Assembly: GCA_947492745.1 (NCBI GenBank)
Contig: CANLOE010000044.1
Location: forward strand, 1-51,687
Reading direction: 5' to 3'
Length of the DNA: 51,687 nucleotides
Source of the DNA: an uncultured Cyclobacteriaceae bacterium
GTDB taxonomy: Bacteria; Bacteroidota; Bacteroidia; Cytophagales; Cyclobacteriaceae
Position numbers and translations under genes: made by a program. A model generated the notes under the pieces. That model did no database searches. It was not told the DNA's origin and was given only the letters and a program-made list of their open reading frames with translations. Every line of letters begins with the position of its first letter. The stretch's first letter is position 1. Positions 33,936-43,999 of this stretch are shown one piece after another.

Positions 33936-35462
33936 TTGAAAGGGGCAAATAATACATATTGGGGAAATGTCGGCGAAGCCACAAAAAGTTTGTGGACAGG
34001 GTTGAAGCTGTCGTTCAGGCACATACTTCAGGCCACGCGTTTCAGGACTCCCGATAGCGTCGAGGAGAAGGCCTATTTCGAACAGGAAACGGGTCTGGTC
34101 ACATTACAGTATCCCCACGAAACGTTCCCAATTCCCGATAATGGAAGGTACCGACTGCATAACGAGATCGATGACTGCATCGTTTGCGATAAATGTGCGA
34201 AAATATGTCCTGTGGATTGTATTGAAATCGATGCCATCCGAGCAGTGGAGGAAATGGGGAAGACCTCTGATGGTACGCCGAAGCGTATACATGCTGCCAA
34301 GTTCGATATAGATATGGGCAAGTGCTGCTTCTGTGGACTCTGTACTACTGTATGCCCTACCGAGTGCCTGACCATGACCAAGGCTTATGATTTCAGTGAG
34401 TACGATGTTGACGACCATGTGTACTCTTTTGCTACGATGACCCCGCTGGAAATCCTCGAAAAAAAGGAGGCGCTGGAGCAATTCAACAATGAGAAGGAGA
34501 AAGCCAAGCAGGCTAAGCTGGAAAGCAAAGGCGATAATGGCTCTTCTGAATTGCCCAATAAGGCCCGATCGAAAGCATCACCTATTACTCGACCTAAACC
34601 GAGTACCACTGTCAGCGAAGAAACGCCCGAAGACAAACAAAAGGATGCCCTGAAAGCTGCTGAAAAGGCAAAGCCTAAACCACGGATGAAACCGGCCATT
34701 CCCAAAAAGGAAGATGCAGTCGAAGAAAGTACAACGCCATCCTCGGAAAAAACCAAGCCTGTTTTCCGACCTAAAGTAAAGGCCAGGCCCAAAACGGCCA
34801 CTGGCAAAACGGGAGATAATGATACGGCTGAGGCCAAGCAAAAAGCCTTGGAGCTCATGAGACAGAAGAAGGACAGTGCCGAAGCTGCTGAAAAGGCAAA
34901 GCCTAAACCACGGATGAAACCGGCCATTCCCAAAAAGGAAGATGCAGCCGAAGAAAGTACAATGCCATCCTCGGAAAAGGCCAAGCCTGTTTTCCGACCT
35001 AAAGTAAAGGCCAAGCCCAAAACGGCCACTGGCAAAACGGGAGATAATGATACGGCTGAGGCCAAACAAAAAGCCTTGGAGCTCATGCGACAGAAGAGGG
35101 ACAGTACAGCTGCTACACCATCGGATAGTGTCAAACCCAAGATAAAACCAAAAATACCACAACAGGAAACGATGGGCAGTGAAGAAAAGGAAGGTACGCC
35201 GGCAAAGTCAAAGCCTATTTTTCGTCCAAAAGTCAAAACCAAACCGATCATCCCTTCCAAGAAAGATGAAGGAGATAATCTGAAGAAAACGAACATAGAG
35301 CCATCACCTCCCGGCAAAACAGCAACTGCTAAGGACCATGATGTGACCAGTGGAAACCCCGCTGAAAATAGTATAGAGCAAGATAGAACGGATAGCCAAC
35401 AAAACGAGAAGAAAAAGACCCGACCCAAACCCATCATCAAGAAAAAAGATAAGGAAGATTGA
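33936..35462 (+). CDS. nuoI: NADH-quinone oxidoreductase subunit I with long repetitive C-terminal extension
   Basis: A 508-residue protein, versus about 160-200 for most NuoI. Residues 1-180 are NuoI with two 4Fe-4S ferredoxin motifs: CIVCDKCAKICP (Cys81, 84, 87, 91) and CFCGLCTTVCP (Cys130 or 131, 133, 136, 140). They carry clusters N6a/N6b toward quinone. Residues of about 185-508 are a Lys/Pro/Ala/Glu-rich, probably disordered extension with repeated units PVFRPKVKAKPKTATGK, including an almost exact tandem duplication of 76 residues (241-316 and 317-392). No ATG fits; TTG at 33936 (after an in-frame stop at 33921) is the likely start. Confidence 0.9.
   Translation: MKGANNTYWGNVGEATKSLWTGLKLSFRHILQATRFRTPDSVEEKAYFEQETGLVTLQYPHETFPIPDNGRYRLHNEIDDCIVCDKCAKICPVDCIEIDAIRAVEEMGKTSDGTPKRIHAAKFDIDMGKCCFCGLCTTVCPTECLTMTKAYDFSEYDVDDHVYSFATMTPLEILEKKEALEQFNNEKEKAKQAKLESKGDNGSSELPNKARSKASPITRPKPSTTVSEETPEDKQKDALKAAEKAKPKPRMKPAIPKKEDAVEESTTPSSEKTKPVFRPKVKARPKTATGKTGDNDTAEAKQKALELMRQKKDSAEAAEKAKPKPRMKPAIPKKEDAAEESTMPSSEKAKPVFRPKVKAKPKTATGKTGDNDTAEAKQKALELMRQKRDSTAATPSDSVKPKIKPKIPQQETMGSEEKEGTPAKSKPIFRPKVKTKPIIPSKKDEGDNLKKTNIEPSPPGKTATAKDHDVTSGNPAENSIEQDRTDSQQNEKKKTRPKPIIKKKDKED
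34656..35111 (+). repeat. Tandem 228-bp duplication inside nuoI
   Basis: 34656-34883 and 34884-35111 are nearly identical and in frame, each encoding AEKAKPKPRMKPAIPKKEDA through KALELMRQK. A third, more diverged unit (KSKPIFRPKVKTKPIIP) follows around 35200-35260. The near identity indicates a recent duplication. Confidence 0.85.
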
Positions 35463-35476
35463 GTACCTGATAATTT

Positions 35477-35989
35477 ATGGAACTATACCTCTTTTATGTA
35501 TTTGCAGCGCTTGCACTGGTGTCGGCGTTGGTCATCATTTTTACCAAGAATGTACTCTACGCTGCTTTTGCACTCGTACTTACTTTATTGTGTATCGCGG
35601 CGGTGTATGTATATGCCATGGCACCGTTTATCGCTGTGATACAGATTATCGTCTATATCGGAGGCGTATTGGTACTGATGATATTCGGTATGATGTTGAC
35701 CAATCGGCTTTCCAATAAGTCCCTATTGACCGAGCATCATTATATCCCTCAAGGTCTCGTGCTGACCACTGCACTTTTCGTCTTGATATACAAGGCGCTT
35801 TCAGGGGTGAACTTCTCCGGGCTATCGTGGATGAAGGAGGGTTTCGCCCCTGCGGAGGATAATATCCAGCAGATAGGAGTGTACCTGATGAGCGATTATA
35901 TCCTGCCTTTTGAAGTGGCAGCGGTACTTTTACTGTCCGCATTGATAGGCGCCCTGGTACTATCTCAAAGAAAGGAGAGATATCCATGA
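35477..35989 (+). CDS. nuoJ: NADH-quinone oxidoreductase subunit J
   Basis: A 170-residue membrane protein with five predicted helices. VIQIIVYIGGVLVLMIFGMML is the conserved pi-bulge helix region of NuoJ. It starts 14 nt after nuoI and overlaps nuoK by 4 nt (ATGA). Confidence 0.93.
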   Translation: MELYLFYVFAALALVSALVIIFTKNVLYAAFALVLTLLCIAAVYVYAMAPFIAVIQIIVYIGGVLVLMIFGMMLTNRLSNKSLLTEHHYIPQGLVLTTALFVLIYKALSGVNFSGLSWMKEGFAPAEDNIQQIGVYLMSDYILPFEVAAVLLLSALIGALVLSQRKERYP

Positions 35990-36288
35990 TACCCATAGAA
36001 CATTTTGTGCTATTGAGTGCCGCATTACTTTGCATAGGCCTTTTGATTGTCATTATCAAAAAAAATGCCATCGTCGTATTGATGGGAATAGAACTGATAT
36101 TGAACGCTTCGAATATCAATTTGGTAGCGTTTGCACGGTATGACCCTAGTATTCAAGGGCAGTTGTTCACACTGTTCGTCATCATCGTGGCCGCAGCGGA
36201 AGCAGCAGTGGCATTGGCTATTGTAGTACGCGTATATTCCTATTTCAAATCTTCCGACTTGGATAGGATAAAAGAATTGAAAGGTTGA
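35986..36288 (+). CDS. nuoK: NADH-quinone oxidoreductase subunit K
   Basis: A 100-residue, three-helix membrane protein with the two buried glutamates in LMGIELILNASNIN and AAEAAVALAIV, essential for proton movement. Overlaps nuoJ (ATGA) and nuoL (TGATG). Confidence 0.96.
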   Translation: MIPIEHFVLLSAALLCIGLLIVIIKKNAIVVLMGIELILNASNINLVAFARYDPSIQGQLFTLFVIIVAAAEAAVALAIVVRVYSYFKSSDLDRIKELKG

Positions 36289-38426
36289 TGCCAATGGAAA
36301 ATAGTATGAACCACTTACAGGATATCCCTTTCACCCCTTTGGCTTATATGGCCATGGCTGTGCTGCTGTTGCCCTTGCTATCTTTTGTAGTATTGGCTAT
36401 CCTGCCTCAGCGCTGGAAAAGGCCCGCTATTGCTCTTGGGATACTCTTTTCGGCCATCAATGTACTGCTGGGCAGCTATCTTTTTAGCCAAATATGGGAG
36501 GCAGAAGCGGTACATGCCCGTACACAATGGTTCTCTTTATCCTTATTGGATAAAGAGGGGCCTACTTTTACCGCTGGTATACTGCTGGGCAACCTGTCCG
36601 TACTTATGGTGATGGTCGTTACCGTAGTGGCCTTTCTGGTGCACCTCTTTTCCTTGGCCTACATGGCCTCGGATAAAGGCATCAAGCGCTATTATGCTTT
36701 TCTGGGCCTTTTTACCTTTGCGATGCTGGGCATTGTCCTGTCCGATAATCTCATGCTGATTTTCTGTTTCTGGGAGCTGGTGGGGCTTTCCTCTTACTTG
36801 CTTATCGGATTCTGGTACCAAAAAGACACTGCCGTAGCGGCGGGAAAAAAAGCTTTTCTGGCCAACCGCATCGGAGATCTGGGCTTTTTGATGGGGCTAA
36901 TGATTTTCTGGGCCTACTTCGGTACCTTGGACCTGGAAGTCCTGCATGCCTTTCAAAAAGAAGGTAACTGGCCCACTGGTGAGTTATGGTTAACGGTAGC
37001 GGGTATCGGTATTTTTTTTGGAGCCGTCGGCAAATCGGCCCAGTTTCCCCTGCAGGTTTGGCTACCCGATGCCATGGAAGGGCCTACGCCCGTATCGGCA
37101 TTGATACATGCCGCCACTATGGTTGCGGCAGGTGTGTTCTTACTGGCCCGCGTGTTCTTGCTTCTGGAAGTGGATGTTTTGACATTTATCGCCTATACCG
37201 GTGCCATTACGGCATTTATGGGTGCTATAGCGGCATTGTACCAACAGGATATAAAGAAAGTGCTGGCATTTTCCACCATATCACAGTTGGGCTATATGGT
37301 TATGGGGATGGGAGTAGGGGCCTATGGTGCTTCCTTGTTCCACTTACTGACCCATGCTGCCTTCAAAGCCTGTCTGTTTTTATCGGCAGGGGCCATTATT
37401 CATGTACTGCACGGTCTGGAGAAAAAACTGGGCGAAGATGGCATATACATTGACCCTCAGGATATGCGTAGTATGGGAGGCCTGCGTCGTTACTTGCCTA
37501 CCGTATTCATCACCTATATCCTGAGTGCTTTTGCCTTGATAGGCCTACCATTATTTTCAGGCTTTCTTTCCAAGGACGCACTACTAACGGGAGCTGCGCT
37601 TTGGGGCATGGAGCAGGGAGGCGCAGCTTATTTGGTGCCCCTATTGGCTTTCATTACGGTGGCACTTACGGCCTATTACATGGGACGGCAATTGCTATTG
37701 GTGTTTTTTGGCACTTCTAGGATGGCTCCTGACAGCGACAAAGTGGCTGCGGTCTGGCAACAGTCACAACCGCTTCCTTGGACGATGAAGTTACCGTTAT
37801 GGGTGCTGGCACTGGGTTCTACGGCTTTTGTCTTCTCTCTGAACCCTGTCGATGCAACACATTCTTGGGTGCTACAGGGATTGTATGCTACCTTGAACAG
37901 TGCAAATCCTTTATCGATAGGATATAAGCAGCAAATGAGTATCGTAGCCCAAGGGCATCACTACCATACCTTTATCAGTCTGATTTCAGTGGGGCTGGCC
38001 ATAATTGGGTTGTACCTATCCTACCGTCGCTATGGAGCAAAAAAAAACCCTTCGAAAGGGCAGCTTGTTGAGGGAGAGAGAGCCGCACCGTTTTTAGCGA
38101 AATTGTCTTTGAACAACTGGTACCTCGATACGATCTACGATAAAGTCTTCGTCAGGACAGTACTGTTCAAATCGAAGACATTGCAAAATTTTGAAGTTCG
38201 TGTTTTGGACAGGTTTATCGATATCTTTGCTGTTTCTCAGGTTGTATTGGCTCACGCGGTGTCGATTTTTGACCGCTGGGTCGTCGATGGTGGGGTCAAT
38301 GTTACGGCTTATGCCGTCGGACTGGTCGGTAAATGGTCGAGATCGATTCAAGGAGGAAAAGTGCAGTCCTATTTCCTCTGGGTACTGATGGGGGTAGTGC
38401 TGATAGTACTCTTCTTTCTGTTTTGA
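36288..38426 (+). CDS. nuoL: NADH-quinone oxidoreductase subunit L
   Basis: About 712 residues; antiporter-like proton-pumping subunit at the distal end of the membrane arm. FCFWELVGLSSYLLIGFW contains the key Glu, and GKSAQFPLQVWLPDAMEGPTP and LTHAAFKACLFL the lysines and histidines of the channel. The long lateral helix and a final membrane anchor (YFLWVLMGVVLIVLFFLF) are present. Start ATG at 36288 shares its A with the nuoK stop. Confidence 0.96.
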   Translation: MPMENSMNHLQDIPFTPLAYMAMAVLLLPLLSFVVLAILPQRWKRPAIALGILFSAINVLLGSYLFSQIWEAEAVHARTQWFSLSLLDKEGPTFTAGILLGNLSVLMVMVVTVVAFLVHLFSLAYMASDKGIKRYYAFLGLFTFAMLGIVLSDNLMLIFCFWELVGLSSYLLIGFWYQKDTAVAAGKKAFLANRIGDLGFLMGLMIFWAYFGTLDLEVLHAFQKEGNWPTGELWLTVAGIGIFFGAVGKSAQFPLQVWLPDAMEGPTPVSALIHAATMVAAGVFLLARVFLLLEVDVLTFIAYTGAITAFMGAIAALYQQDIKKVLAFSTISQLGYMVMGMGVGAYGASLFHLLTHAAFKACLFLSAGAIIHVLHGLEKKLGEDGIYIDPQDMRSMGGLRRYLPTVFITYILSAFALIGLPLFSGFLSKDALLTGAALWGMEQGGAAYLVPLLAFITVALTAYYMGRQLLLVFFGTSRMAPDSDKVAAVWQQSQPLPWTMKLPLWVLALGSTAFVFSLNPVDATHSWVLQGLYATLNSANPLSIGYKQQMSIVAQGHHYHTFISLISVGLAIIGLYLSYRRYGAKKNPSKGQLVEGERAAPFLAKLSLNNWYLDTIYDKVFVRTVLFKSKTLQNFEVRVLDRFIDIFAVSQVVLAHAVSIFDRWVVDGGVNVTAYAVGLVGKWSRSIQGGKVQSYFLWVLMGVVLIVLFFLF

Positions 38427-38528
38427 CCTTCGGACAATGATAATGAATGATTATCCGGTATAGGATAGATCACACAGGGGTTTGTATAGCTTTTAATGGC
38501 GAGGTGCGAAAGCCTCAATGACAATGAT

Positions 38529-40277
38529 ATGATTTCTTTTCTACTTTCTTTATTGGTTTTCACTCCGCTCTTGGGAGCATTACTTATCGTATTGCTTCCT
38601 AAAAAGTGGGCCTCGTCCTATAAGCTATTGGCATTGCTTGCCGTGCTGTTTCAGGTGGGGTGTGCATCGATTCTCTATACAGGTTTTGAGGGAGGAGAAG
38701 GTAGCCCTAAGGGAGTGTTTGATGGCAATGCATTCCAGTTCGCCGAAAAATACAATTGGATAGACATGTCCGTGGGGAACCTGGGCAAGCTATCCATTGA
38801 TTACCATATAGGCGTGGATGGGATCAGTATATCCATGGTACTGCTCTCCGTACTGGTGATGCTGATCGCCTTGGTAGCTTCCTGGCGTGTCCAAGAGAAA
38901 GCCAAGGGTTATTTTAGTCTGTTTTTATTGCTCAACTCGGCTGTGATCGGTTGTTTTGTGGCATTGGATTTCTTTCTGTTCTATCTCTTCTTCGAGTTTA
39001 TGCTATTACCGATGTATTTTCTTATCGGTATTTGGGGAGGGGAGCGCCGGGAGTATGCTTCCATTAAATTTTTTCTATATACCCTTTTGGGTTCGGTTTT
39101 TATACTGGTTGTCATGATCGGGCTCTACTCCTCTGCCATCGATCCGGCAGCTACGGCCGTATCTCTGGGCTTGGCGACTTCGGAAGCGGCAGTAGACCCT
39201 ATGGCGCTTCGGCAGGTACAGGATTTGCTGGCCAATGGCCTACTACCTGCCAGTAAGATGGTCCACACCTTCGATATACTACTGCTCTCTGATGCTGACA
39301 ATTATATCCCAGGTTCTTTGTTGAGCACTATCGATGCACAGTATTTCGGTGATATGCCCTTTCGGTGGATTGCTTTCCTATTGCTTTTCATCGGTTTCGC
39401 TATCAAGATCCCCGCCGTGCCGCTGCATACCTGGCTTCCTGATGCACATGTAGAAGCACCTACACCGATATCGGTGATACTGGCAGGCGTATTGTTAAAG
39501 GTCGGTGGCTATGGGCTTATCCGGACGGCTTACACACTCTTTCCCGACGGTGCACTTTATTTTGCTTGGTGGGTAGGGCTTGTAGGCATGGTGTCCATTC
39601 TCTATGGTGCCTTTAACGCACTGGCCAGTAAGGACCTGAAACGATTGGTGGCTTACTCTTCGGTATCCCATATGGGGTTTGTGCTTCTTGGACTGGCCTC
39701 GCTGACCGCAGAGGGTGTCAACGGTGCTATTTACCAAATGTTCAGCCATGGGCTGATTTCTTCCATGCTTTTTCTTATCGTAGGGGTTTTGTATGACCGC
39801 ACCCATGACCGTTCTATTGAAAACTATTCGGGCCTGGCCGCCAAGATGCCGGGCTATACGGTAGTCGTGGTCATCGCTTTTTTCGCTTCTTTGGGACTTC
39901 CCGGATTTTCAGGGTTCATTGCGGAGATATTGGTTTTTCTGGGAGCCTTCAAGTCCTCCGTGGCCAATGCGCTGCTACCCAAATGGATGGCGATTGTAGC
40001 TACTTTTGGTCTTTTGCTCGGAGCAGCTTACTATCTATGGACTATACAGCGCATGTTTTTCGGTCAGTACCACTTGCGTAAGAAAGAGTGGGAATCCCAG
40101 CTTGTTGACTTGAGTGCCAGAGAGTGGTCCATGTTCATGCCATTGATCCTTTTGATTGTACTACTGGGTATATTTCCACATTTTCTGCTGGAGATGATCA
40201 GCGAATCGGTAGGCTATTTTGTTGCTAGGGTACAGGATATCGGACTACAGCAACTGAAAAGTATCTCTATAAACTAG
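38529..40277 (+). CDS. nuoM: NADH-quinone oxidoreductase subunit M
   Basis: About 582 residues from MISFLLSLLVFTPLLG; an in-frame ATG at 38496 would add eleven polar residues before the first helix. Antiporter-like subunit with FFEFMLLPMYFLIGIWG, AIKIPAVPLHTWLPDAHVEA and SHGLISSMLFL. An insertion of about 70 residues around 200-275 (EAAVDPMALRQVQDLLANG) lengthens it over the E. coli protein (509). A 102-nt gap separates it from nuoL. Confidence 0.95.
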   Translation: MISFLLSLLVFTPLLGALLIVLLPKKWASSYKLLALLAVLFQVGCASILYTGFEGGEGSPKGVFDGNAFQFAEKYNWIDMSVGNLGKLSIDYHIGVDGISISMVLLSVLVMLIALVASWRVQEKAKGYFSLFLLLNSAVIGCFVALDFFLFYLFFEFMLLPMYFLIGIWGGERREYASIKFFLYTLLGSVFILVVMIGLYSSAIDPAATAVSLGLATSEAAVDPMALRQVQDLLANGLLPASKMVHTFDILLLSDADNYIPGSLLSTIDAQYFGDMPFRWIAFLLLFIGFAIKIPAVPLHTWLPDAHVEAPTPISVILAGVLLKVGGYGLIRTAYTLFPDGALYFAWWVGLVGMVSILYGAFNALASKDLKRLVAYSSVSHMGFVLLGLASLTAEGVNGAIYQMFSHGLISSMLFLIVGVLYDRTHDRSIENYSGLAAKMPGYTVVVVIAFFASLGLPGFSGFIAEILVFLGAFKSSVANALLPKWMAIVATFGLLLGAAYYLWTIQRMFFGQYHLRKKEWESQLVDLSAREWSMFMPLILLIVLLGIFPHFLLEMISESVGYFVARVQDIGLQQLKSISIN

Positions 40278-40285
40278 TTCGGCTC

Positions 40286-41794
40286 ATGAAACACATTGAC
40301 ATCGAAAGTCTGGGGCTGAAGCTCGAACGAATACTGACCTACGGGCAGTACATCCTACCGGAGTTCCTCTTGGTATCGGGGATACTTGTCGCTCTTTTAC
40401 TGGCCTTGCTCCCGGCCGAAAAGAACCGCTACCTGAGCAGCGCTATAGTACTGCTTGTTTTGGTAGCTGTGGCGGTACTCTATGGTTTTCAGTGGGTAGA
40501 TACTTATAGAACGGGGGTGAAATCGCTCCTTGGGATGCTCCGCTTGCATACTGCTGCAGTGACCTTGAAATTATTGTTTACGCTGACAACAGCTGCTGTG
40601 GTACTGCTATCGCTACGGTTGTCTTCATTGCGACAGTATGTAGGAGAATATTTGGTATTGTTACTGACGGCACTATTGGGGGCGGTTCTGATGGTGATGT
40701 CCAGTAACCTATTAATGACCTACCTTTCTATAGAGATGGTATCTATAGCTTCCTATGCACTGACGGGGTTTGCATTTACTAAAAAAAGTGCCGAAGGAGG
40801 ACTGAAATATATCCTATTTGGAGCAGTGGCCTCGGGACTGATGCTGTACGGTATGTCACTGCATTATGGACTGACGGGTAGTTTGGAGTTGGGCTTTAGG
40901 GCCGTGTCGGAAGGAGAGCTGTTACTATCCTTTGGGAGTATACTGATGCTGGGAGGCTTTTTGTTCAAACTTGCGGCGGTACCCTTTCATGTATGGGCAC
41001 CTGATGTATATGAGGCTGCGCCCACACCCGTTACGGCTTTTTTTTCCATTGTACCGAAGATAGCGGGTATGGCCGTGCTAGTGACCTACACGCGGATATT
41101 TTTGGAAGTAGATATGCTATTGCTCTCTGGGCAAGAGACCGTTCGGACGCTGCTGGCCACTTTGGCAATACTGAGCCTGTTATTGGGCAATTTTTCAGCT
41201 ATTTGGCAAAGTGACCCGAAGCGCTTATTGGCTTATTCCGGGATAGCCCATTCGGGTTTTCTGCTGGCCGGTATCGCTGCTTTTTCCCATCTGGGTATAA
41301 AAAGCCTACTTTTTTATGCCGTCATATACGCCATTATGAACTTGGCGGCCTTTGCACTCCTGCATTGGGCAGAGTATCGGTACGGGATACGCCGGATAGA
41401 GGATTTTAAAGGATTGTCCCAAAAAGCGCCTTTCGGTTCTTTACTGCTATTGGTAGTTATGGTCGCTCTGACAGGACTACCGCCCACGGCTGGGTTTACC
41501 GCTAAGTTGTTTGTATTTATGTCTTTATGGGATGCCTATGGACAAACAGGAGAATCCATATTGCTCTGGCTATTGGTATTTGCGCTTGTCAATACCCTGA
41601 TAGCTCTTTTTTATTATCTGAAAATACCTTATTTTGTTTATTTTAAGCCTATGAAGGATAATGGGCAGGCACAGGAAAAACCGTTATCGAGCCTACACAT
41701 GGCAGTGATGGTACTGGTTTTGTTCCTGTTAATGCTATTCTTTAAACCGGAATGGTTGATGGATTTTTTTAATAATGCTAGCTTTGTATTCTAA
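40286..41794 (+). CDS. nuoN: NADH-quinone oxidoreductase subunit N
   Basis: A 502-residue antiporter-like subunit: LLMTYLSIEMVSIASYALTG, FKLAAVPFHVWAPDVYEAAP and KRLLAYSGIAHSGFLLAG are typical. It ends the nuoH-N run, and purF follows after 17 nt. Confidence 0.96.
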   Translation: MKHIDIESLGLKLERILTYGQYILPEFLLVSGILVALLLALLPAEKNRYLSSAIVLLVLVAVAVLYGFQWVDTYRTGVKSLLGMLRLHTAAVTLKLLFTLTTAAVVLLSLRLSSLRQYVGEYLVLLLTALLGAVLMVMSSNLLMTYLSIEMVSIASYALTGFAFTKKSAEGGLKYILFGAVASGLMLYGMSLHYGLTGSLELGFRAVSEGELLLSFGSILMLGGFLFKLAAVPFHVWAPDVYEAAPTPVTAFFSIVPKIAGMAVLVTYTRIFLEVDMLLLSGQETVRTLLATLAILSLLLGNFSAIWQSDPKRLLAYSGIAHSGFLLAGIAAFSHLGIKSLLFYAVIYAIMNLAAFALLHWAEYRYGIRRIEDFKGLSQKAPFGSLLLLVVMVALTGLPPTAGFTAKLFVFMSLWDAYGQTGESILLWLLVFALVNTLIALFYYLKIPYFVYFKPMKDNGQAQEKPLSSLHMAVMVLVLFLLMLFFKPEWLMDFFNNASFVF

Positions 41795-41811
41795 ATCTTA
41801 ACTTTCTCTTC

Positions 41812-43698
41812 ATGAGTGATTTTATAAAGCATGAATGTGGCATTGCTATGGTCCGTTTGCGGAAGCCCTTATCTTATTACATTGATAAATACGGAACCCC
41901 CGCCTATGCTATGAACAAGATGTATATCTTGATGGAAAAACAGCATAACCGTGGTCAGGACGGTGCAGGTATCGCCAATATCAAAATCGATCAGAAGCCC
42001 GGAACGCGCTATATCAGCCGGTACCGTTCGGTAGATCAGCAGCCTATTAGTACTATTTTTAAAAAAATAAGTAAAAAATACGCCAAGGCCCAGAAGGAAG
42101 GTAAGGATAAGTTCATGGATGAGCGCTGGCTAAAGGATAACTGCGCCTTTACCGGAGAAGTGTGGTTAGGACATTTGCGATATGGCACCCACGGAAAAAA
42201 CAGTATTGAAAACTGTCATCCCATGCTACGACAGAACAACTGGCGCAGTCGTAGTCTGGTCGTAGCGGGTAATTTCAATATGACCAATGTGGACGAGCTT
42301 TTTGATATATTGGTAGACTTGGGACAGCATCCAAAAGAGAAAGTCGATACGGTCACGGTCATGGAAAAAATCGGCCACTTTCTGGATGAGGAAAACGAGA
42401 AAGTCTACAGCAGGATCAAAGGGAAGTATTCAAAACGAGAAGCAACAGCCATCATCGAGAACGAGATAAAGCTCCAGAAGGTATTGAAGCGTTCCTGTAA
42501 GGATTTTGATGGCGGCTATGCCATGACGGGAATGACAGGCTACGGTGCTGCCTTTGTTGCCAGAGACCCCTCGGGCATTCGTCCCGCCTATTATTATGCG
42601 GATGATGAAGTAGTGGTGGTGGCCTCGGAGAAACCCGCTATAAAAACTGCTTTTGGAGTCGATTATAATGATATCGAAGAGGTCAAGCCCGGTCATGCAC
42701 TGATTATCGATAAACAGGGCAGTTACGGACAATACCAATTCAGAGAGCCGCTGGAGAAGAAATCCTGTAGTTTTGAACGCATCTATTTTTCGAGAGGCTC
42801 CGACCCCAATATCTATAACGAGCGTAAGCAATTGGGCCGGCATTTGGTGCCACCAGTGTTAAAGTCCATCAATTTCGACTTGAAGAATACGGTATTTTCC
42901 TATATCCCCAATACAGCCGAAACAGCATTTCTGGGGCTTATGGAAGGAATGGAAGATTACCTGGTCGCCAAAAGGAAAGAAGCCATTATCGATGGTAAAC
43001 CGAGTATGGATACTATGGAAGAGCTCCTCTCCTTTAAGCCAAGAGTAGAGAAATTGGTCATGAAAGATGCCAAAATGAGAACCTTCATCGCTGATGATGC
43101 ACAACGTGATGAGCTGGTATCCCACGTATATGATACCACTTATGAAGTAATCAATAAGGGGGTAGATACCTTGGTCGTTATTGATGATTCTATCGTGCGC
43201 GGAACCACCTTGGAGAAAAGTATTCTTAAAATGCTGGACCGTCTCGGGCCTAAAAAGATAGTAGTCGTTTCCTCTGCCCCACAGATTCGTTTTCCGGATT
43301 GTTATGGTATAGACATGTCGAAGATCTATGAATTCCTCGCCTTTAGGGCCATGCTGGCCATGCTCAAAGAGAACAACAAAGAGGAACTTTTACAGGACGT
43401 ATACACCAGGTGTGTCGCTACTGCCAACGATCGTGATATGCCCAACCATGTCAATGAGCTTTACAACCAGTTCACCTATGAAGAGCTGTCAGAGAAGATA
43501 TCTTCCATCGTGCAGCCCAAAGGGATGAAAGCAGAAGTAGAAGTCATTTACCAAACGGTAAACTCCCTTCATAAAGCATGCCCCGAACATCTTGGAGACT
43601 GGTATTTTACGGGTAATTTCCCAACACCCGGAGGCAATAAAGTAGTCAATAAAGCCTTTGTCAATTTTATGGAAGGTAAGCTGGTACGCGCTTACTAG
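41812..43698 (+). CDS. purF: Amidophosphoribosyltransferase, long Bacteroidota type
   Basis: A 628-residue protein. The glutaminase domain starts at HECGIAMVRL, with Cys9 as nucleophile after an eight-residue leader that must be removed to free its amino group. NRGQDGAGIA and GHLRYGTHG follow. The phosphoribosyltransferase domain has the PRPP loop VVIDDSIVRGTT (about 455-466). It makes 5-phosphoribosylamine, the first step of purine synthesis. It is longer than E. coli PurF (505) because of insertions around 85-105 and 195-225, as in other Bacteroidota homologues. Confidence 0.92.
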   Translation: MSDFIKHECGIAMVRLRKPLSYYIDKYGTPAYAMNKMYILMEKQHNRGQDGAGIANIKIDQKPGTRYISRYRSVDQQPISTIFKKISKKYAKAQKEGKDKFMDERWLKDNCAFTGEVWLGHLRYGTHGKNSIENCHPMLRQNNWRSRSLVVAGNFNMTNVDELFDILVDLGQHPKEKVDTVTVMEKIGHFLDEENEKVYSRIKGKYSKREATAIIENEIKLQKVLKRSCKDFDGGYAMTGMTGYGAAFVARDPSGIRPAYYYADDEVVVVASEKPAIKTAFGVDYNDIEEVKPGHALIIDKQGSYGQYQFREPLEKKSCSFERIYFSRGSDPNIYNERKQLGRHLVPPVLKSINFDLKNTVFSYIPNTAETAFLGLMEGMEDYLVAKRKEAIIDGKPSMDTMEELLSFKPRVEKLVMKDAKMRTFIADDAQRDELVSHVYDTTYEVINKGVDTLVVIDDSIVRGTTLEKSILKMLDRLGPKKIVVVSSAPQIRFPDCYGIDMSKIYEFLAFRAMLAMLKENNKEELLQDVYTRCVATANDRDMPNHVNELYNQFTYEELSEKISSIVQPKGMKAEVEVIYQTVNSLHKACPEHLGDWYFTGNFPTPGGNKVVNKAFVNFMEGKLVRAY

Positions 43699-43837
43699 AC
43701 ATAGAAGAGTCATTTGGGATTCTCCTTTCGGTTACAGATGCAGCTTGTTTTATCCCGATTTTGATTTTCTGATACGGCCTAAGCTTGACTATGCCGTTTT
43801 AGAAAGACGTCCTTGGGCAAAAAATCTTTGATTCGTA

Positions 43838-43999
43838 TCGGGCGTTGAATCCATCTATTGCAGCTTTGAACTTCTTAAAATCAGTGGAATGCACATGTTT
43901 CTCGGATTTGTTGTAGCATCGTTACGGCAAATCCAAGGAAACCCGCTGATTTTGAAGTGATTTATGCTCGCAATAGGAAGGCTATTGATCATTTTGGGT
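43838..43999 (-). repeat. Fold-back element related to families C/D, diverged
   Basis: Its right end (AGGCTATTGATCATTTTGGGTTA) is the reverse complement of family D starts. The centre is CGGATTTGTTGTAGC / GCAAATCC. The left arm (TTGAATCCATCTATTG) is worn. Confidence 0.55.

Noticed and set aside
34385-35440. 351-codon minus-strand frame opposite nuoI
   Set aside because: Shadow frame created by the Lys/Pro/Ala-rich codons of the NuoI tail; Ser/Phe/Leu-rich translation with no motif.
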